Under the pieces are notes generated by a model. The model searched no databases. It was not told the origin of the DNA and worked only from the letters and a program-made list of their open reading frames with translations. The translations under genes and the position numbers were made by a program. Below are positions 7,100 to 16,100 of a stretch of 19,809 nucleotides of DNA, piece after piece. Position 1 is the stretch's first letter; every line of letters starts with the position of its first letter. This DNA comes from DAOTWY01 sp003696565 (GTDB lineage Bacteria; Chloroflexota; Anaerolineae; Aggregatilineales; Phototrophicaceae), in contig DAOTWY010000019.1 of assembly GCA_034435635.1 (NCBI GenBank), positions 1-19,809 of the forward strand, read 5' to 3'.

Positions 7100-8851
7100 A
7101 TGCCGTTGTTTGTCATGGTCATTTTTGGAGCGATTGTGTTAGGGGCTGGAGCCATGCTCTCACCTGCTTATCCAACTAAGCAACCTCGTATTGCATTGGC
7201 GGGAACACTAGCCCTAGCGTTTATTGTCGGTGGCACGGTGTTTTATTCATCGCTGTTTGGCTGGGATACCCTAGTGATTGATTACATGATGTTCGCATTA
7301 GTGACGGGCATCTTTTTGGGTGGGACTCTCTCCGTTGGGCAAATGCGTGCCGAAGCAAAAGGGCAAGAGTTGCTAGATAAAGATCAGGGCTGGACAGGTC
7401 CACAGGATTTAACGTTTTTTGCTGTGGTGGCGTTGCTGTTCGGCTTACCGGTGATTTTGTTACAAGTGCCATTAGGAACAGATGCTCAAGCATATGGGTA
7501 TATGGCACTCACCACGCGGGAAGGCGGCACGTTTGATACGCTCGCGCCCTTCCTGCCGGATGTACAATATCTTTATTCGCCTGGGTTTAGCGCACTCACA
7601 GCATATCTTAGCCAACAACTCAACCAAGGAATTCATACCGTGCAGTTTTGCGTGGGGGCTGTATTAGGGCTGCTCAATGTGTGGCTAGCATATGACTTTG
7701 GTGCAGAGCTGCGAGACAAACGACTAGGACGCGCGATGGGGATAGCAATGCTGCTAGGCGTGGCGGTGTTTGGTATGTTGCTGGAAGGGCAATATACCGC
7801 ATTGATGGGCTTGGCGTTTATTCAGGCATTTTTTATCTTTGCCTATCGTTATTTGCAATACGGCTATCCGGTTGATCTAGTGTGTGCCGGGTTGATGCTT
7901 GGCGCAACAGCGATCAGTCATGCCGGATCAACTATCATTCTGTTATTAGGCTTTGTGCCATGGCTGGTTTCTATGTGGCTTGGTAGCCCTAAACCAGATC
8001 AACAACGATGGTTGTGGTTGGTGATAGGTGTGCCGCTGGTCGCACTCGTGGCAGTTTCCCCCTGGGTGGTAGATATTCTGCCGTTGTTGGACGATGTCAC
8101 ATCCCCGTTTGAACGTTCGGCTACGCATGTGCTAGTGATGGCACAAAATCATGGTGTAATCATCCTGCCGATTGCATTACTTGGTGGCTGGCTTGGGTGG
8201 CAACGGCGCGATCCGATTGTGATTCTAGCAATTGGCTGGCTGTTTTTCATCCTAGATTTTGCGGCAACAGGTGGGTTTGCCGCACTGTTGCCGTTCATCA
8301 CACGCTATATCAGCCCGGCAGATATGGCATGGCACGGTCCTATCCTGGCATATACAATTTTAGGTGGCATGGGCTTGCTGTATCTATGGGATGAAGTCAT
8401 TCAACCACGTATCAATCTACACATAACCTATCGGCAGTCATACCTTGTAAATGCCGCATTAGCAGCCATATTATTAATACTTAGCCTATTCTATGAACCT
8501 GTTTTAAACATATTAAACCTACCAGAACGCGATGTGTCCGCCTCAGAGATTGAGGCGATGCTGTGGGTGAAAGATCATACTGCGCCGGATGCTCGTGTAT
8601 TGGGGCGATCGAATTGGACGGCAATTATTACTGAACGGGATGCAGTCAACGTGCCACAACTGCCTTATGCAACAGGATATAACGAAACAATCCGTGAGCT
8701 GTTAGAACAATTTTGGCAAGCACCACAAGCAAATTCTACGATTCTCAACGATGTAACTTATATCATCACGGCGCAACCATTCGTTATCTCGGGGTATCAA
8801 CTTGTTCATTCCGTGGGAGATGTACAAATTTTAGCACGTCAAACAGAATAA
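7100..8851 (+). CDS. Multi-pass membrane protein, GT-C glycosyltransferase-like (DUF6541-like)
   Basis: This 583-residue integral membrane protein has about 12 hydrophobic segments through residue 470 and a soluble C-terminal domain of about 100 residues. GT-C family features are visible: an acidic residue in the first large external loop (Asp128 in PLGTDAQAYGYM), soon followed by an aromatic/Pro-rich loop (FLPDVQYLYSPGFSAL), and a C-terminal segment (MLWVKDHTAPDARVLGRSNW) of the kind that follows the membrane domain in several uncharacterised GT-C-like families. If it is a GT-C enzyme it would use a polyprenyl-phosphate sugar at the outer membrane face. That is inference and no activity is claimed. 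ATG at 7100 is preferred over the in-frame TTG at 7097; GAGGAAG lies 7 bases ahead. The agmatine-deiminase-family gene follows after 64 bases. Confidence 0.7.
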   Translation: MPLFVMVIFGAIVLGAGAMLSPAYPTKQPRIALAGTLALAFIVGGTVFYSSLFGWDTLVIDYMMFALVTGIFLGGTLSVGQMRAEAKGQELLDKDQGWTGPQDLTFFAVVALLFGLPVILLQVPLGTDAQAYGYMALTTREGGTFDTLAPFLPDVQYLYSPGFSALTAYLSQQLNQGIHTVQFCVGAVLGLLNVWLAYDFGAELRDKRLGRAMGIAMLLGVAVFGMLLEGQYTALMGLAFIQAFFIFAYRYLQYGYPVDLVCAGLMLGATAISHAGSTIILLLGFVPWLVSMWLGSPKPDQQRWLWLVIGVPLVALVAVSPWVVDILPLLDDVTSPFERSATHVLVMAQNHGVIILPIALLGGWLGWQRRDPIVILAIGWLFFILDFAATGGFAALLPFITRYISPADMAWHGPILAYTILGGMGLLYLWDEVIQPRINLHITYRQSYLVNAALAAILLILSLFYEPVLNILNLPERDVSASEIEAMLWVKDHTAPDARVLGRSNWTAIITERDAVNVPQLPYATGYNETIRELLEQFWQAPQANSTILNDVTYIITAQPFVISGYQLVHSVGDVQILARQTE

Positions 8852-8854
8852 GAC

Positions 8855-8883
8855 TTGTCGTTAGGCAATCTTCACAGCATAAT
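8855..8883 (+). promoter_or_regulatory. Candidate promoter upstream of the agmatine-deiminase-family gene
   Basis: TTGTCG (8855-8860) and CATAAT (8878-8883) are separated by exactly 17 bases and lie just after the membrane-protein gene's stop codon. The start site would be about 25 bases before the ATG at 8916. Confidence 0.42.
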
Positions 8884-8915
8884 TTGTGCATATTATCCCA
8901 TTGAAAGATTGAAAC

Positions 8916-10193
8916 ATGAGAAGAAATCTGCCTTTACGCTTTGAATTTATCCCATATCCGATTTGGCGGCGTAAAATGCCGAAAGTCATCAACACATTAA
9001 CTAAACCGATCATCCAACGATTTTATCCTTTGGCATATGATGAAACACCACCACCAGACCCGGCAAGTATGGCAGATGTGTTAGTACGTTATCGGTTGCT
9101 GCCAGATATGACATTGACTGAAATTCATCAGGCGTTATTAGAAAGCCAAGCACAAATTGAAAACGCCTATAGTGATGTCACACCAGATTTTCTCAGCACG
9201 CCGGAAGCACCAGCTCGCATCCCAGCACAATGGGAAACCATGGAAAGCATTATCGTGACGTGGCCCACTATTTACCCTCCCCTCTGGGATTTGCACAGTG
9301 AGATGGTGGAGGCAATTGCCCCCGTGGCAGAAGCGGTCATCATTGTACCAGGGGAGCTATGGGCACATGCTGCCTGGGTATATTTGATGCAACGTGGCAA
9401 CTTAGGCACATATCAGAACCGTGTCAAATTTTTAGTACTGCCAATTGACGACATCTGGGTACGGGATTATGGTCCAATTGTATGCTTAGATGATGCAGGT
9501 CATCAAATTGCGTTCAGTGCTGTGTACGATCATCTGCCTAAGTATCCACAAACACGGGATAATGCCATGCCCTGGCATTGGGCAGCATATATGGGAATGC
9601 CGATCTTTTCATTGAATTTACATACAGAAGGCGGTAATTTGTTGAGTGATGGCACGGGGACGCTAATCATGAGCGAGCAGATTTTCCGTGCAAACCCAAA
9701 GTATAATCGCCAAACGCTAGAAGATTATTTGCATACTGTTTTTCAGTATGACAAGTTAATCATCACGCCCAAATTAGCACTAGAACATACCGGGCATGTT
9801 GATTTGCTGGCTAAACTGGCAAATGCGAATACGGTGCTAGTTTCTGCACCAACATCGGCATCTACCGCCGCACAACTTCGTGCTAATATCACGCTTTTTA
9901 ATCGGGAAACAAACGCAATCGGAGAACACTATACAGTGTTTGAACTCCCAACACCGCCACTATACTTTAATTGGGGGGCTTATGCCATCCGGCGGAGCTA
10001 CACCAATTCATTAATCGTCAACGGGAGAGTATTAGTACCCATCTACAGCCTTAAAGAAGATGACACAGCACTACGAATCTATGAGGAAGCCATGCCAGAT
10101 TATGAGATCATCCCAATTGATTGCACAAGTGGCATCAACGGCGGTGGCGCAGTCCATTGTATGACAAAAGAGGTTCCTGCCAAGGCGAATTAA
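8916..10193 (+). CDS. Agmatine deiminase / porphyromonas-type peptidylarginine deiminase family protein
   Basis: This is a guanidino-group hydrolase of the PAD_porph family; the type reaction converts agmatine to N-carbamoylputrescine plus ammonia through a Cys thioimidate. The catalytic set is complete in family order: Asp184 in WVRDYGP, the EGGN segment at 238-241, His294 and Asp296 in HTGHVD, and the nucleophile Cys415 in GGGAVHCMTKEVP. The deiminase domain begins near residue 101 (RIPAQWETMESIIVTWP). The first 95-100 residues are an extra N-terminal region, explaining 425 residues against about 365 for well-known agmatine deiminases. The first ATG lacks a good ribosome site; an internal ATG at 8976 would remove 20 basic/hydrophobic residues. 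No carbamoylputrescine amidohydrolase is adjacent, so polyamine synthesis is possible but not shown by context. Confidence 0.83.
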   Translation: MRRNLPLRFEFIPYPIWRRKMPKVINTLTKPIIQRFYPLAYDETPPPDPASMADVLVRYRLLPDMTLTEIHQALLESQAQIENAYSDVTPDFLSTPEAPARIPAQWETMESIIVTWPTIYPPLWDLHSEMVEAIAPVAEAVIIVPGELWAHAAWVYLMQRGNLGTYQNRVKFLVLPIDDIWVRDYGPIVCLDDAGHQIAFSAVYDHLPKYPQTRDNAMPWHWAAYMGMPIFSLNLHTEGGNLLSDGTGTLIMSEQIFRANPKYNRQTLEDYLHTVFQYDKLIITPKLALEHTGHVDLLAKLANANTVLVSAPTSASTAAQLRANITLFNRETNAIGEHYTVFELPTPPLYFNWGAYAIRRSYTNSLIVNGRVLVPIYSLKEDDTALRIYEEAMPDYEIIPIDCTSGINGGGAVHCMTKEVPAKAN

Positions 10194-10290
10194 CCCATTA
10201 ACCAACACGCAATTAAAAGACGCTTCTCAGGCTGTTATTATATACTGGATATACAATTCACTTGATTGTTAAAAGTCAATAAGGTTACGC

Positions 10291-10797
10291 ATGAGTGCCA
10301 AAGATCATCAAAAACAAGCAGGTAACACGCCGGTGACTGTCGCAATTGTCACAGTGAGCGATACACGCACACCCGAGACCGATGGTAATAAGCAGTATTT
10401 AGAGGCGCGGCTCACAGAATTAGGGCATCGGATTGCAGCCTATCGCCTCATTAAAGATGAGCCAGATCAAGTTGAAACCGTGCTAGATGAGTTAGCGGAG
10501 ATGCCCACCGTGCAGATCATCTTGTTCAATGGTGGGACGGGGATCGCCCCGCGTGACACAACTTATGATGTGGTCAGTCGTAAATTGACCAAGGTGTTGC
10601 CGGGCTTTGGGGAGTTGTTCCGCATGGTGAGTTATGATGAAGTCGGCGCGGCTGCCATGCTTAGCCGGGCAATCGGCGGGGTTTATGGCGATAAGCTGGT
10701 ATTTTGTATGCCTGGCAGCACCAATGCCGTCCAAACTGCCATGGAAAAACTGATTATCCCACAAATGAATCATCTTGCATGGGAAATTAAACGGTAA
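10291..10797 (+). CDS. moaB: Molybdenum cofactor biosynthesis protein, MoaB/Mog family
   Basis: This protein (168 residues, a usual family length) belongs to the molybdopterin-binding MoaB/Mog family, which adenylates molybdopterin before molybdenum insertion. The conserved blocks are all present: VTVSDTRTPETDGN at 20-33, the binding loop FNGGTGIAPRDTTYD at 79-93, FRMVSYDEVGAAAMLSRA at 110-127, and the PGSTNAVQTAM strand-turn at 141-151. The ATG has AAGG about 8 bases upstream. It stands alone among moco genes here: no moaA, moaC, moeA or molybdoenzyme is adjacent. MoaB and Mog cannot be separated reliably by eye; in some bacteria MoaB is not required for cofactor synthesis. RsmI follows after a 109-base gap containing its own possible promoter. 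Confidence 0.88.
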   Translation: MSAKDHQKQAGNTPVTVAIVTVSDTRTPETDGNKQYLEARLTELGHRIAAYRLIKDEPDQVETVLDELAEMPTVQIILFNGGTGIAPRDTTYDVVSRKLTKVLPGFGELFRMVSYDEVGAAAMLSRAIGGVYGDKLVFCMPGSTNAVQTAMEKLIIPQMNHLAWEIKR

Positions 10798-10802
10798 TTT
10801 TT

Positions 10803-10830
10803 TTGAAAATAGTTGAAACACACATATATC
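10803..10830 (+). promoter_or_regulatory. Candidate promoter upstream of rsmI
   Basis: TTGAAA (10803-10808) and TATATC (10825-10830) are 16 bases apart in the gap between moaB and rsmI. Both match the sigma-70 consensus at four to five positions. A leader of roughly 70 bases would precede the rsmI start. Confidence 0.33.
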
Positions 10831-10906
10831 AAACGCCGATTATAGCATGGTATCCTGCCGTAAAGTGTGGTTCAATTCCTGCGTGCAAATGCGAAGGAAG
10901 AACACC

Positions 10907-11743
10907 ATGCGAACGTTATTTATCGTCCCAACACCAATTGGTAATTTAGAGGACATCACACTGCGTGCGCTACGGGTTTTAAAGGAAGTCAGCTTGATCG
11001 CCGCGGAAGATACCCGTACCAGCCGCGTACTACTCAAACATTATGATATTCACACCCCACTTACTAGTTATCATGAACACAATAAATTGGATAAGTTGGA
11101 AACAATCATAGCAGCGTTGGATAGCGGCGATGTCGCATTAATTTCTGATGCAGGCACACCTGGAATCAGCGATCCTGGTTATGAGTTAATCCAAACCGTA
11201 ATTGCACAGGGGTATAATGTGGTGCCACTGCCCGGCGCAAATGCCGTCATCACAGCATTCGTTGCATCTGGCTTTCCAACTGATAGCTTTATCTATATGG
11301 GCTTTTTCCCACGTAAGGCAAGTGCCCAAGTGGCATTTTTGAATACACTCCAAACAGAGACACGTCCCGTTATTTTATATGAAAGCCCTAACCGGTTGCT
11401 TGATACATTACACAGAATTGTTGACGTATTAGGCGAGGCGCGTGCAATATGCGTTGGGCGTGAATTAACCAAAATCCATGAAGAATTTCAGCGTGGTAGC
11501 GCGGCAGATGTGTTAGCACACTATCAAGCAAATCCACCACGGGGTGAAATCACCCTCATCATTGGTGGGGTACAAGTCGCTAATACAATATGGGATGAAG
11601 CCCGCGTACGATCTGCTTTAGTAGCACGGATTAAAGCGGGTGAATCACATTCTAGTGCCGCCAAAGCCGTTGCTAAAGAATCTGGCTGGAATAAACGCGA
11701 TGTCTATCAATTAAAGATACAAGATAAAGAGAACCTGGAATGA
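10907..11743 (+). CDS. rsmI: 16S rRNA (cytidine-1402-2'-O)-methyltransferase RsmI
   Basis: RsmI is a tetrapyrrole-methylase-fold enzyme that 2'-O-methylates C1402 of 16S rRNA in the decoding centre using SAM. The 278-residue product shows the family's hallmark blocks: LFIVPTPIGNLEDITLRAL at 4-22, AAEDTRTSRVLLKHY at 32-46, LISDAGTPGISDPG at 78-91, VPLPGANAVITAFVASG at 106-122, and a later YESPNRLLDTL. The start at 10907 is decided by the strong AAGGAAG 6 bases ahead and by the family's usual N-terminus. The longer reading frame from 10847 would add 20 residues without family match. Its stop overlaps the next gene's start as ATGA, so the two are translationally coupled even though their products have no obvious joint role. 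Confidence 0.95.
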   Translation: MRTLFIVPTPIGNLEDITLRALRVLKEVSLIAAEDTRTSRVLLKHYDIHTPLTSYHEHNKLDKLETIIAALDSGDVALISDAGTPGISDPGYELIQTVIAQGYNVVPLPGANAVITAFVASGFPTDSFIYMGFFPRKASAQVAFLNTLQTETRPVILYESPNRLLDTLHRIVDVLGEARAICVGRELTKIHEEFQRGSAADVLAHYQANPPRGEITLIIGGVQVANTIWDEARVRSALVARIKAGESHSSAAKAVAKESGWNKRDVYQLKIQDKENLE

Positions 11744-12855
11744 CAATTAAGCCAATCCGTGTATTGATGGTTTCAAAAGCGTGTGTCGTGGGTATTTATC
11801 AGCGTAAGTTAGAACACATTGCGCAACATGGCATTGATCTCAAAGTGGTTGTTCCACCAGCGTGGCAAGATGAGCGTGGCACAACCCCCCTAGAGCGCGC
11901 GTACACGACTGGATATACATTAGATGTGTTACCTCTCCGTTTTAATGGGAACTTTCATCTGCATTTCTACCGTGGGTTAAGGGGAGTCATACGTGATTTT
12001 AAGCCGCATATCGTACATATTGATGAAGAACCTTATAACTTAGCAACCTGGCAATGTTTGTATCATGCCAAGCAAATAGGTGCAAAAGCGTTGTTCTTCA
12101 CCTGGCAAAATATTTTACGACAATATCCTATCCCGTTCCGTTGGGGAGAACGTTGGGTATTGCGTCATAGCAATTATGCATTAGTTGGCACAGACAGCGC
12201 GGGAGAAGTATGGCGGGCAAAAGGCTATACCGGGCGCATGAAAACCATACCGCAGTTTGGCACTGATACGGATTTGTTCAAACCACAAAATGAAGTTATA
12301 CAGCGACGCAATGGCTTTACGATTGGTTATATCGGGCGACTGGTGGAAGAAAAAGGCGTACAGATATTGCTTCAGGCAGTGGCACAGCTCAGTGGCGATT
12401 GGTCGTTACGTATTTTGGGCAGTGGTCCTTATCAAGCGACTTTGGTTCAACTTGCCAGTCAACTAGGTATCTTAGAGCGTGTTTCGTTTGATTCCCCGCT
12501 ACCTTCTCAACAAATTCCGGCATATTATCATCGGCTGGATGTGCTGGTGTTGCCATCGCTAACTCGTTCTAACTGGAAGGAACAATTTGGGCGGGTCTTG
12601 GTAGAAGCGATGTCTAGCGGTGTACCTGTGATCGGCTCTGATAGTGGTGCTATTCCAGGCGTAATTGGAGAAGCGGGGTTTGTTGTACCAGAGGCAAACG
12701 TAAATGCCTTAGCAGATATTTTAATGACATTACAGTCGGATTTTTCATTGCGGGCACATCTCAGTATGTTGGGGCGGGAGCGTGTACTCCAACATTTTAC
12801 ACATGAGCAGATTGCTAAAGAGACCGTTGCGGTCTATCATGAGATGCTGGACTGA
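11740..12855 (+). CDS. Glycosyltransferase family 4 (GT-B fold)
   Basis: This is a retaining sugar-nucleotide glycosyltransferase of GT4 type, 371 residues and cytoplasmic or peripheral at the membrane. The N-terminal domain (about 1-175) has the first Rossmann unit (IRVLMVSKACVVGIYQRKL). The C-terminal donor-binding domain (about 190-371) shows IGYIGRLVEEKGVQILL at 195-211, the ILGSGP strand at 225-230, and the EX7E motif as Glu281 and Glu289 (EQFGRVLVEAM), followed by SSGVPVIGSDSGAIPGVIGE. The start overlaps the rsmI stop codon by four bases. Acceptor and donor cannot be read from sequence; a role in exopolysaccharide or glycolipid synthesis is the usual one. It is the last gene before the metH regulatory region, and no clear intrinsic terminator follows it. 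Confidence 0.9.
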   Translation: MTIKPIRVLMVSKACVVGIYQRKLEHIAQHGIDLKVVVPPAWQDERGTTPLERAYTTGYTLDVLPLRFNGNFHLHFYRGLRGVIRDFKPHIVHIDEEPYNLATWQCLYHAKQIGAKALFFTWQNILRQYPIPFRWGERWVLRHSNYALVGTDSAGEVWRAKGYTGRMKTIPQFGTDTDLFKPQNEVIQRRNGFTIGYIGRLVEEKGVQILLQAVAQLSGDWSLRILGSGPYQATLVQLASQLGILERVSFDSPLPSQQIPAYYHRLDVLVLPSLTRSNWKEQFGRVLVEAMSSGVPVIGSDSGAIPGVIGEAGFVVPEANVNALADILMTLQSDFSLRAHLSMLGRERVLQHFTHEQIAKETVAVYHEMLD

Positions 12856-12912
12856 TCCCCGCATTGAATATAGACGCTTTATCTCTTGATGTATTTTTTT
12901 CCACTCCATGGA

Positions 12913-12942
12913 TTGACAAATTATTGCATCCATTGTTATGAT
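12913..12942 (+). promoter_or_regulatory. Strong sigma-70-type promoter of the metH transcript
   Basis: A perfect TTGACA (12913-12918) is followed after 18 bases by TATGAT (12937-12942, five of six to consensus). Transcription would begin near 12949, right before the first riboswitch helix. This is the best promoter in the window. Confidence 0.75.
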
Positions 12943-12952
12943 ACATGAGTAA

Positions 12953-13055
12953 TCTCATAAAGAACGGGCGAGAGAACCGGCTTCATGACCCCGTAGCAAC
13001 CGCTGAAGACTCAGCACGGTGCTAAATCCGGCAGACAGTTGTCTGGAAGATGAGT
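12953..13055 (+). ncRNA. SAM-I (S-box) riboswitch upstream of metH
   Basis: The leader carries the S-box core in order. P1 pairs CTCAT (12954-12958) with ATGAG (13050-13054). A GCGAGAGAACCGG P2 region with paired CGG/CCG segments leads to GTAGCAACC (12993-13001). P3 is GCTGA-agac-TCAGC (13002-13015). The most conserved junction, GGTGCTAAATCC (13018-13029) then GGCAG, follows. P4 is CAGAC-agtt-GTCTG (13032-13045), and the closing GGAAGATGAG is present. The family binds S-adenosylmethionine and stops transcription when SAM is plentiful. The 3' strand of P1 overlaps a segment (GAGTG, 13052-13056 or 13056-13060) that can pair with CACTC in the downstream terminator, giving the classic antiterminator switch. 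Position before metH fits the family perfectly. Edges are approximate. Confidence 0.92.
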
Positions 13056-13077
13056 GAGTGACATAGTGAAAACCAAC

Positions 13078-13108
13078 ACACTCCTTCCAAACATGGGGGA
13101 GTGTTTTT
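13078..13108 (+). terminator. Riboswitch-controlled intrinsic terminator of the metH leader
   Basis: ACACTCC (13078-13084) pairs with GGAGTGT (13098-13104), followed at once by a T-run (TTTTT from 13104). Inner CC/GG pairs can extend the stem. The 5' arm can instead pair with the 3' P1 strand of the SAM riboswitch, so SAM binding should favour this terminator. Confidence 0.85.
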
Positions 13109-13163
13109 GTTAATTGTGATTAGACCACCCAAAACCCCACATAAAAAGCCCAAGGAGTCGTGA

Positions 13164-16100
13164 ATGATTGCAACCACCAGCAAACGAATTTTTACTAACC
13201 GCCGTTATTTAGATGCCATAGAAGATCATGTGGTGTTGTTTGATGGTGCAATGGGCACCAGTATTCAAAAGTATAAGCTCACAGCTGCGGATTATGGCGG
13301 TGAGCAATATGAAGGCTGTGTTGATTATTTAGTCGTTACCCGCCCAGATGTCATTCAGGCAATTCATGCCTCATTTTTGAGTGTTGGAAGTGAAGTTGTA
13401 GAAACCAATACTTTCCGCGGCAACCGGTGGACATTAGCCGAATATGGCTTAGGGGATCGTGTGTTGGAAATCAACCGCACAGCAGCACGCATAGCCCGTG
13501 AAGTGTGTGATCGCTTTGAGCGCGAAACCGGCATTCCACGTTTTGTAGCCGGTAGTATTGGACCCAGCGGCAAGTTACCCAGCGGCGATGATCCCGATTT
13601 AAGTAATGTCACGTTTGATGAGCTGGCAAACCTGTTTTATGAACAAGCACAAGGCTTAGTTGAAGGCGGCGTAGATTTATTGCTGATAGAAACCAGCCAA
13701 GATATTTTGGAGGTCAAAGCGGCTGTTCACGGTATTAACCGCTATTTTGAGGATGCCGGGGTGCGGATTCCGCTTCAGGTACAAATTACGTTGGATGTTT
13801 CCGGCAAGATGTTGTTTGGAACGGACATCGCCGGCGCACTGACAACATTAGAAAGCCTACCAATTGATATTATCGGGATGAATTGTTCAACCGGACCAGA
13901 ATATATGCGGCAACCTATTCAATATTTGGTAGAGCGTGCCACACTGCCCATTAGTGTTTTGCCAAACGCCGGTTTACCTATCAATGTGGATGGTGAAGCA
14001 GTGTATCCCATGGAGCCAGAGCCATTTAGTGAGATGGTCAGTGAGTTTACGCGCTGGGGGGTCAATGTCGTGGGAGGGTGCTGCGGCACACAACCCGAGC
14101 ATCTCAGCAAGTTGTACCAGGCAATTAACGGTTATAGCTATAACGAATATCTGGATGCGATCAAACTCGGCAAAAGTATCAAACGTCAACCACCTCAAAA
14201 ACGCCAACCCATCCATGAGCCACAAGCATCTTCTGGGATGACCGCCACGCGCATGATCCAAAATCCAGGTCCAACATTGATCGGTGAGCGAGTCAACAGC
14301 CAGGGCAGCCGTAAAGTGAAACGTCTTTTGTTGGCTGATGATTACGATAGCATCGTGCAGATTGCGGTGGATCAGGTAGAAAATGGCGCGCACATGCTGG
14401 ATGTTTGTGTGGCATTAACCGAGCGCAATGACGAAAAAGAACAAATGCAGAAATTAGTTAAAAAGTTGGCGATGTCGGTTGAAGTCCCATTGATTATTGA
14501 TACCACTGAGGCAGAAGTAGCTGAGGCAGCCTTATCTGTCTATCCTGGGCGTGGAGTGATTAATGGCAACAATCTGGAAAACGGACGGGAACGCATTGAT
14601 CAGATTTTGCCAATTGCTAAGAAGTATGGCGCAGCTGTGCTTTCTATGACAATTGATGAAGAAGGCATGGCACATACCCGCGAGAAAAAGCTAGAAATTG
14701 CCCAACGCATTACGGATATTGCCGTCAATGAGTATGGTTTATCTCCTGAAGATTTGATCTTTGATGCGCTGACCTTCCCGCTCACTACTGGACAGGAAGA
14801 ATTACGCAATGATGCCATCGAAACTATTGAAGGTATCCGGCTAATTAAGGAGAAAATCCCCGGTGTGATGACAGCATTAGGGGTTAGCAACGTCAGCTTT
14901 GGTGTATCTCCTGCAGCACGCGGTGTGTTGAATAGTGTGTTTTTATTCCATGCGGTAAAAGCCGGATTGGATATGGCGATCGTCAATCCAGCACACATCA
15001 CCCCCTATGCAGAAATCCCAGAAGATCAGCGTAAAATTGCCGAGGACTTGATCTTTAACTCTGACCCAGATGCGCTACCGCGCTTCATCCAATACTTTGA
15101 ACAAAATGAGGTGGAGCTTGCCGGTAAGGAAAAAGTAGACCCCACCGAAAACATGACAGCGGAAGAAGCCCTGCATTGGCAAATTGTCCATCGTAAAAAA
15201 GAGGGTGTAGAGGCTTTGATTGACGACTGTTTGACCCGCCAAGATGCAGTAGGGGTATTAAACAATGTGTTGCTACCTGCTATGAAAGAAGTTGGGGATA
15301 AATTTGGCGCGGGAGAGTTAATTTTGCCATTTGTGTTGCAATCCGCTGAGGTGATGAAAAAGTCAGTCGCCTATTTAGAGCAATTTATGGAAAAAGTGGA
15401 AGGTTCCACCAAAGGCACAGTGGTATTGGCAACCGTGTATGGCGATGTGCATGACATTGGCAAGAATCTAGTCAAAACGATTTTGACGAATAATGGTTAC
15501 ACCGTGCATGACCTCGGCAAGCAAGTCCCTGCTAATACCATCATCGAAAAAGCAATTGAATATAACGCGGATGCCATTGGTTTATCTGCCTTGTTGGTTA
15601 GCACATCTAAGCAAATGCCGCTGATTGTCAATGAATTGGCACGGCGCAACTTAAACTTCCCAGTATTGATTGGGGGTGCTGCAATCAACCGGCGGTTTGG
15701 GCGGCGCATTTTATTCCTAGATGATACCGGTGAGCCTTATGAACCGGGGGTGTTCTACTGCACAGATGCGTTTGAAGGCTTATCTGTGATGGATAAACTT
15801 ACCAACCAAGAAGAAAGAGAGACATTCATTCAACAGGTGATGGATGAAGCATTTGCCGAACTCAATAAGCCAAAGCGGCGTGTCCGTGCTGCTAAAGGGG
15901 ATGGGCAAAAAACCGTAAAGCCCGCACCACGCATCCCGACACCGCCCTTCTGGGGGGCAAAACTGGTAGGATACATGCCGCTAGAAGTCGTGTTGCAACA
16001 TTTACATAAACCCGAACTTTATCGTCTAAGTTGGGGCGCAAAGAATGCACAAGGCGAGGAATGGGAAAAGCTCCAAGCGGAATTTGAAGCACGACTAGAG

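Noticed and set aside
10194..10290. AT-rich TATATAC/TATACAAT stretch ahead of moaB as a promoter
   Set aside because: Several -10-like boxes occur but none has an acceptable -35 at 16-18 bases, so I could not choose one.
13974..14393. 139-codon minus-strand frame inside metH
   Set aside because: It is antisense to the unambiguous HMT/pterin linker of MetH and is a shadow frame of that gene.
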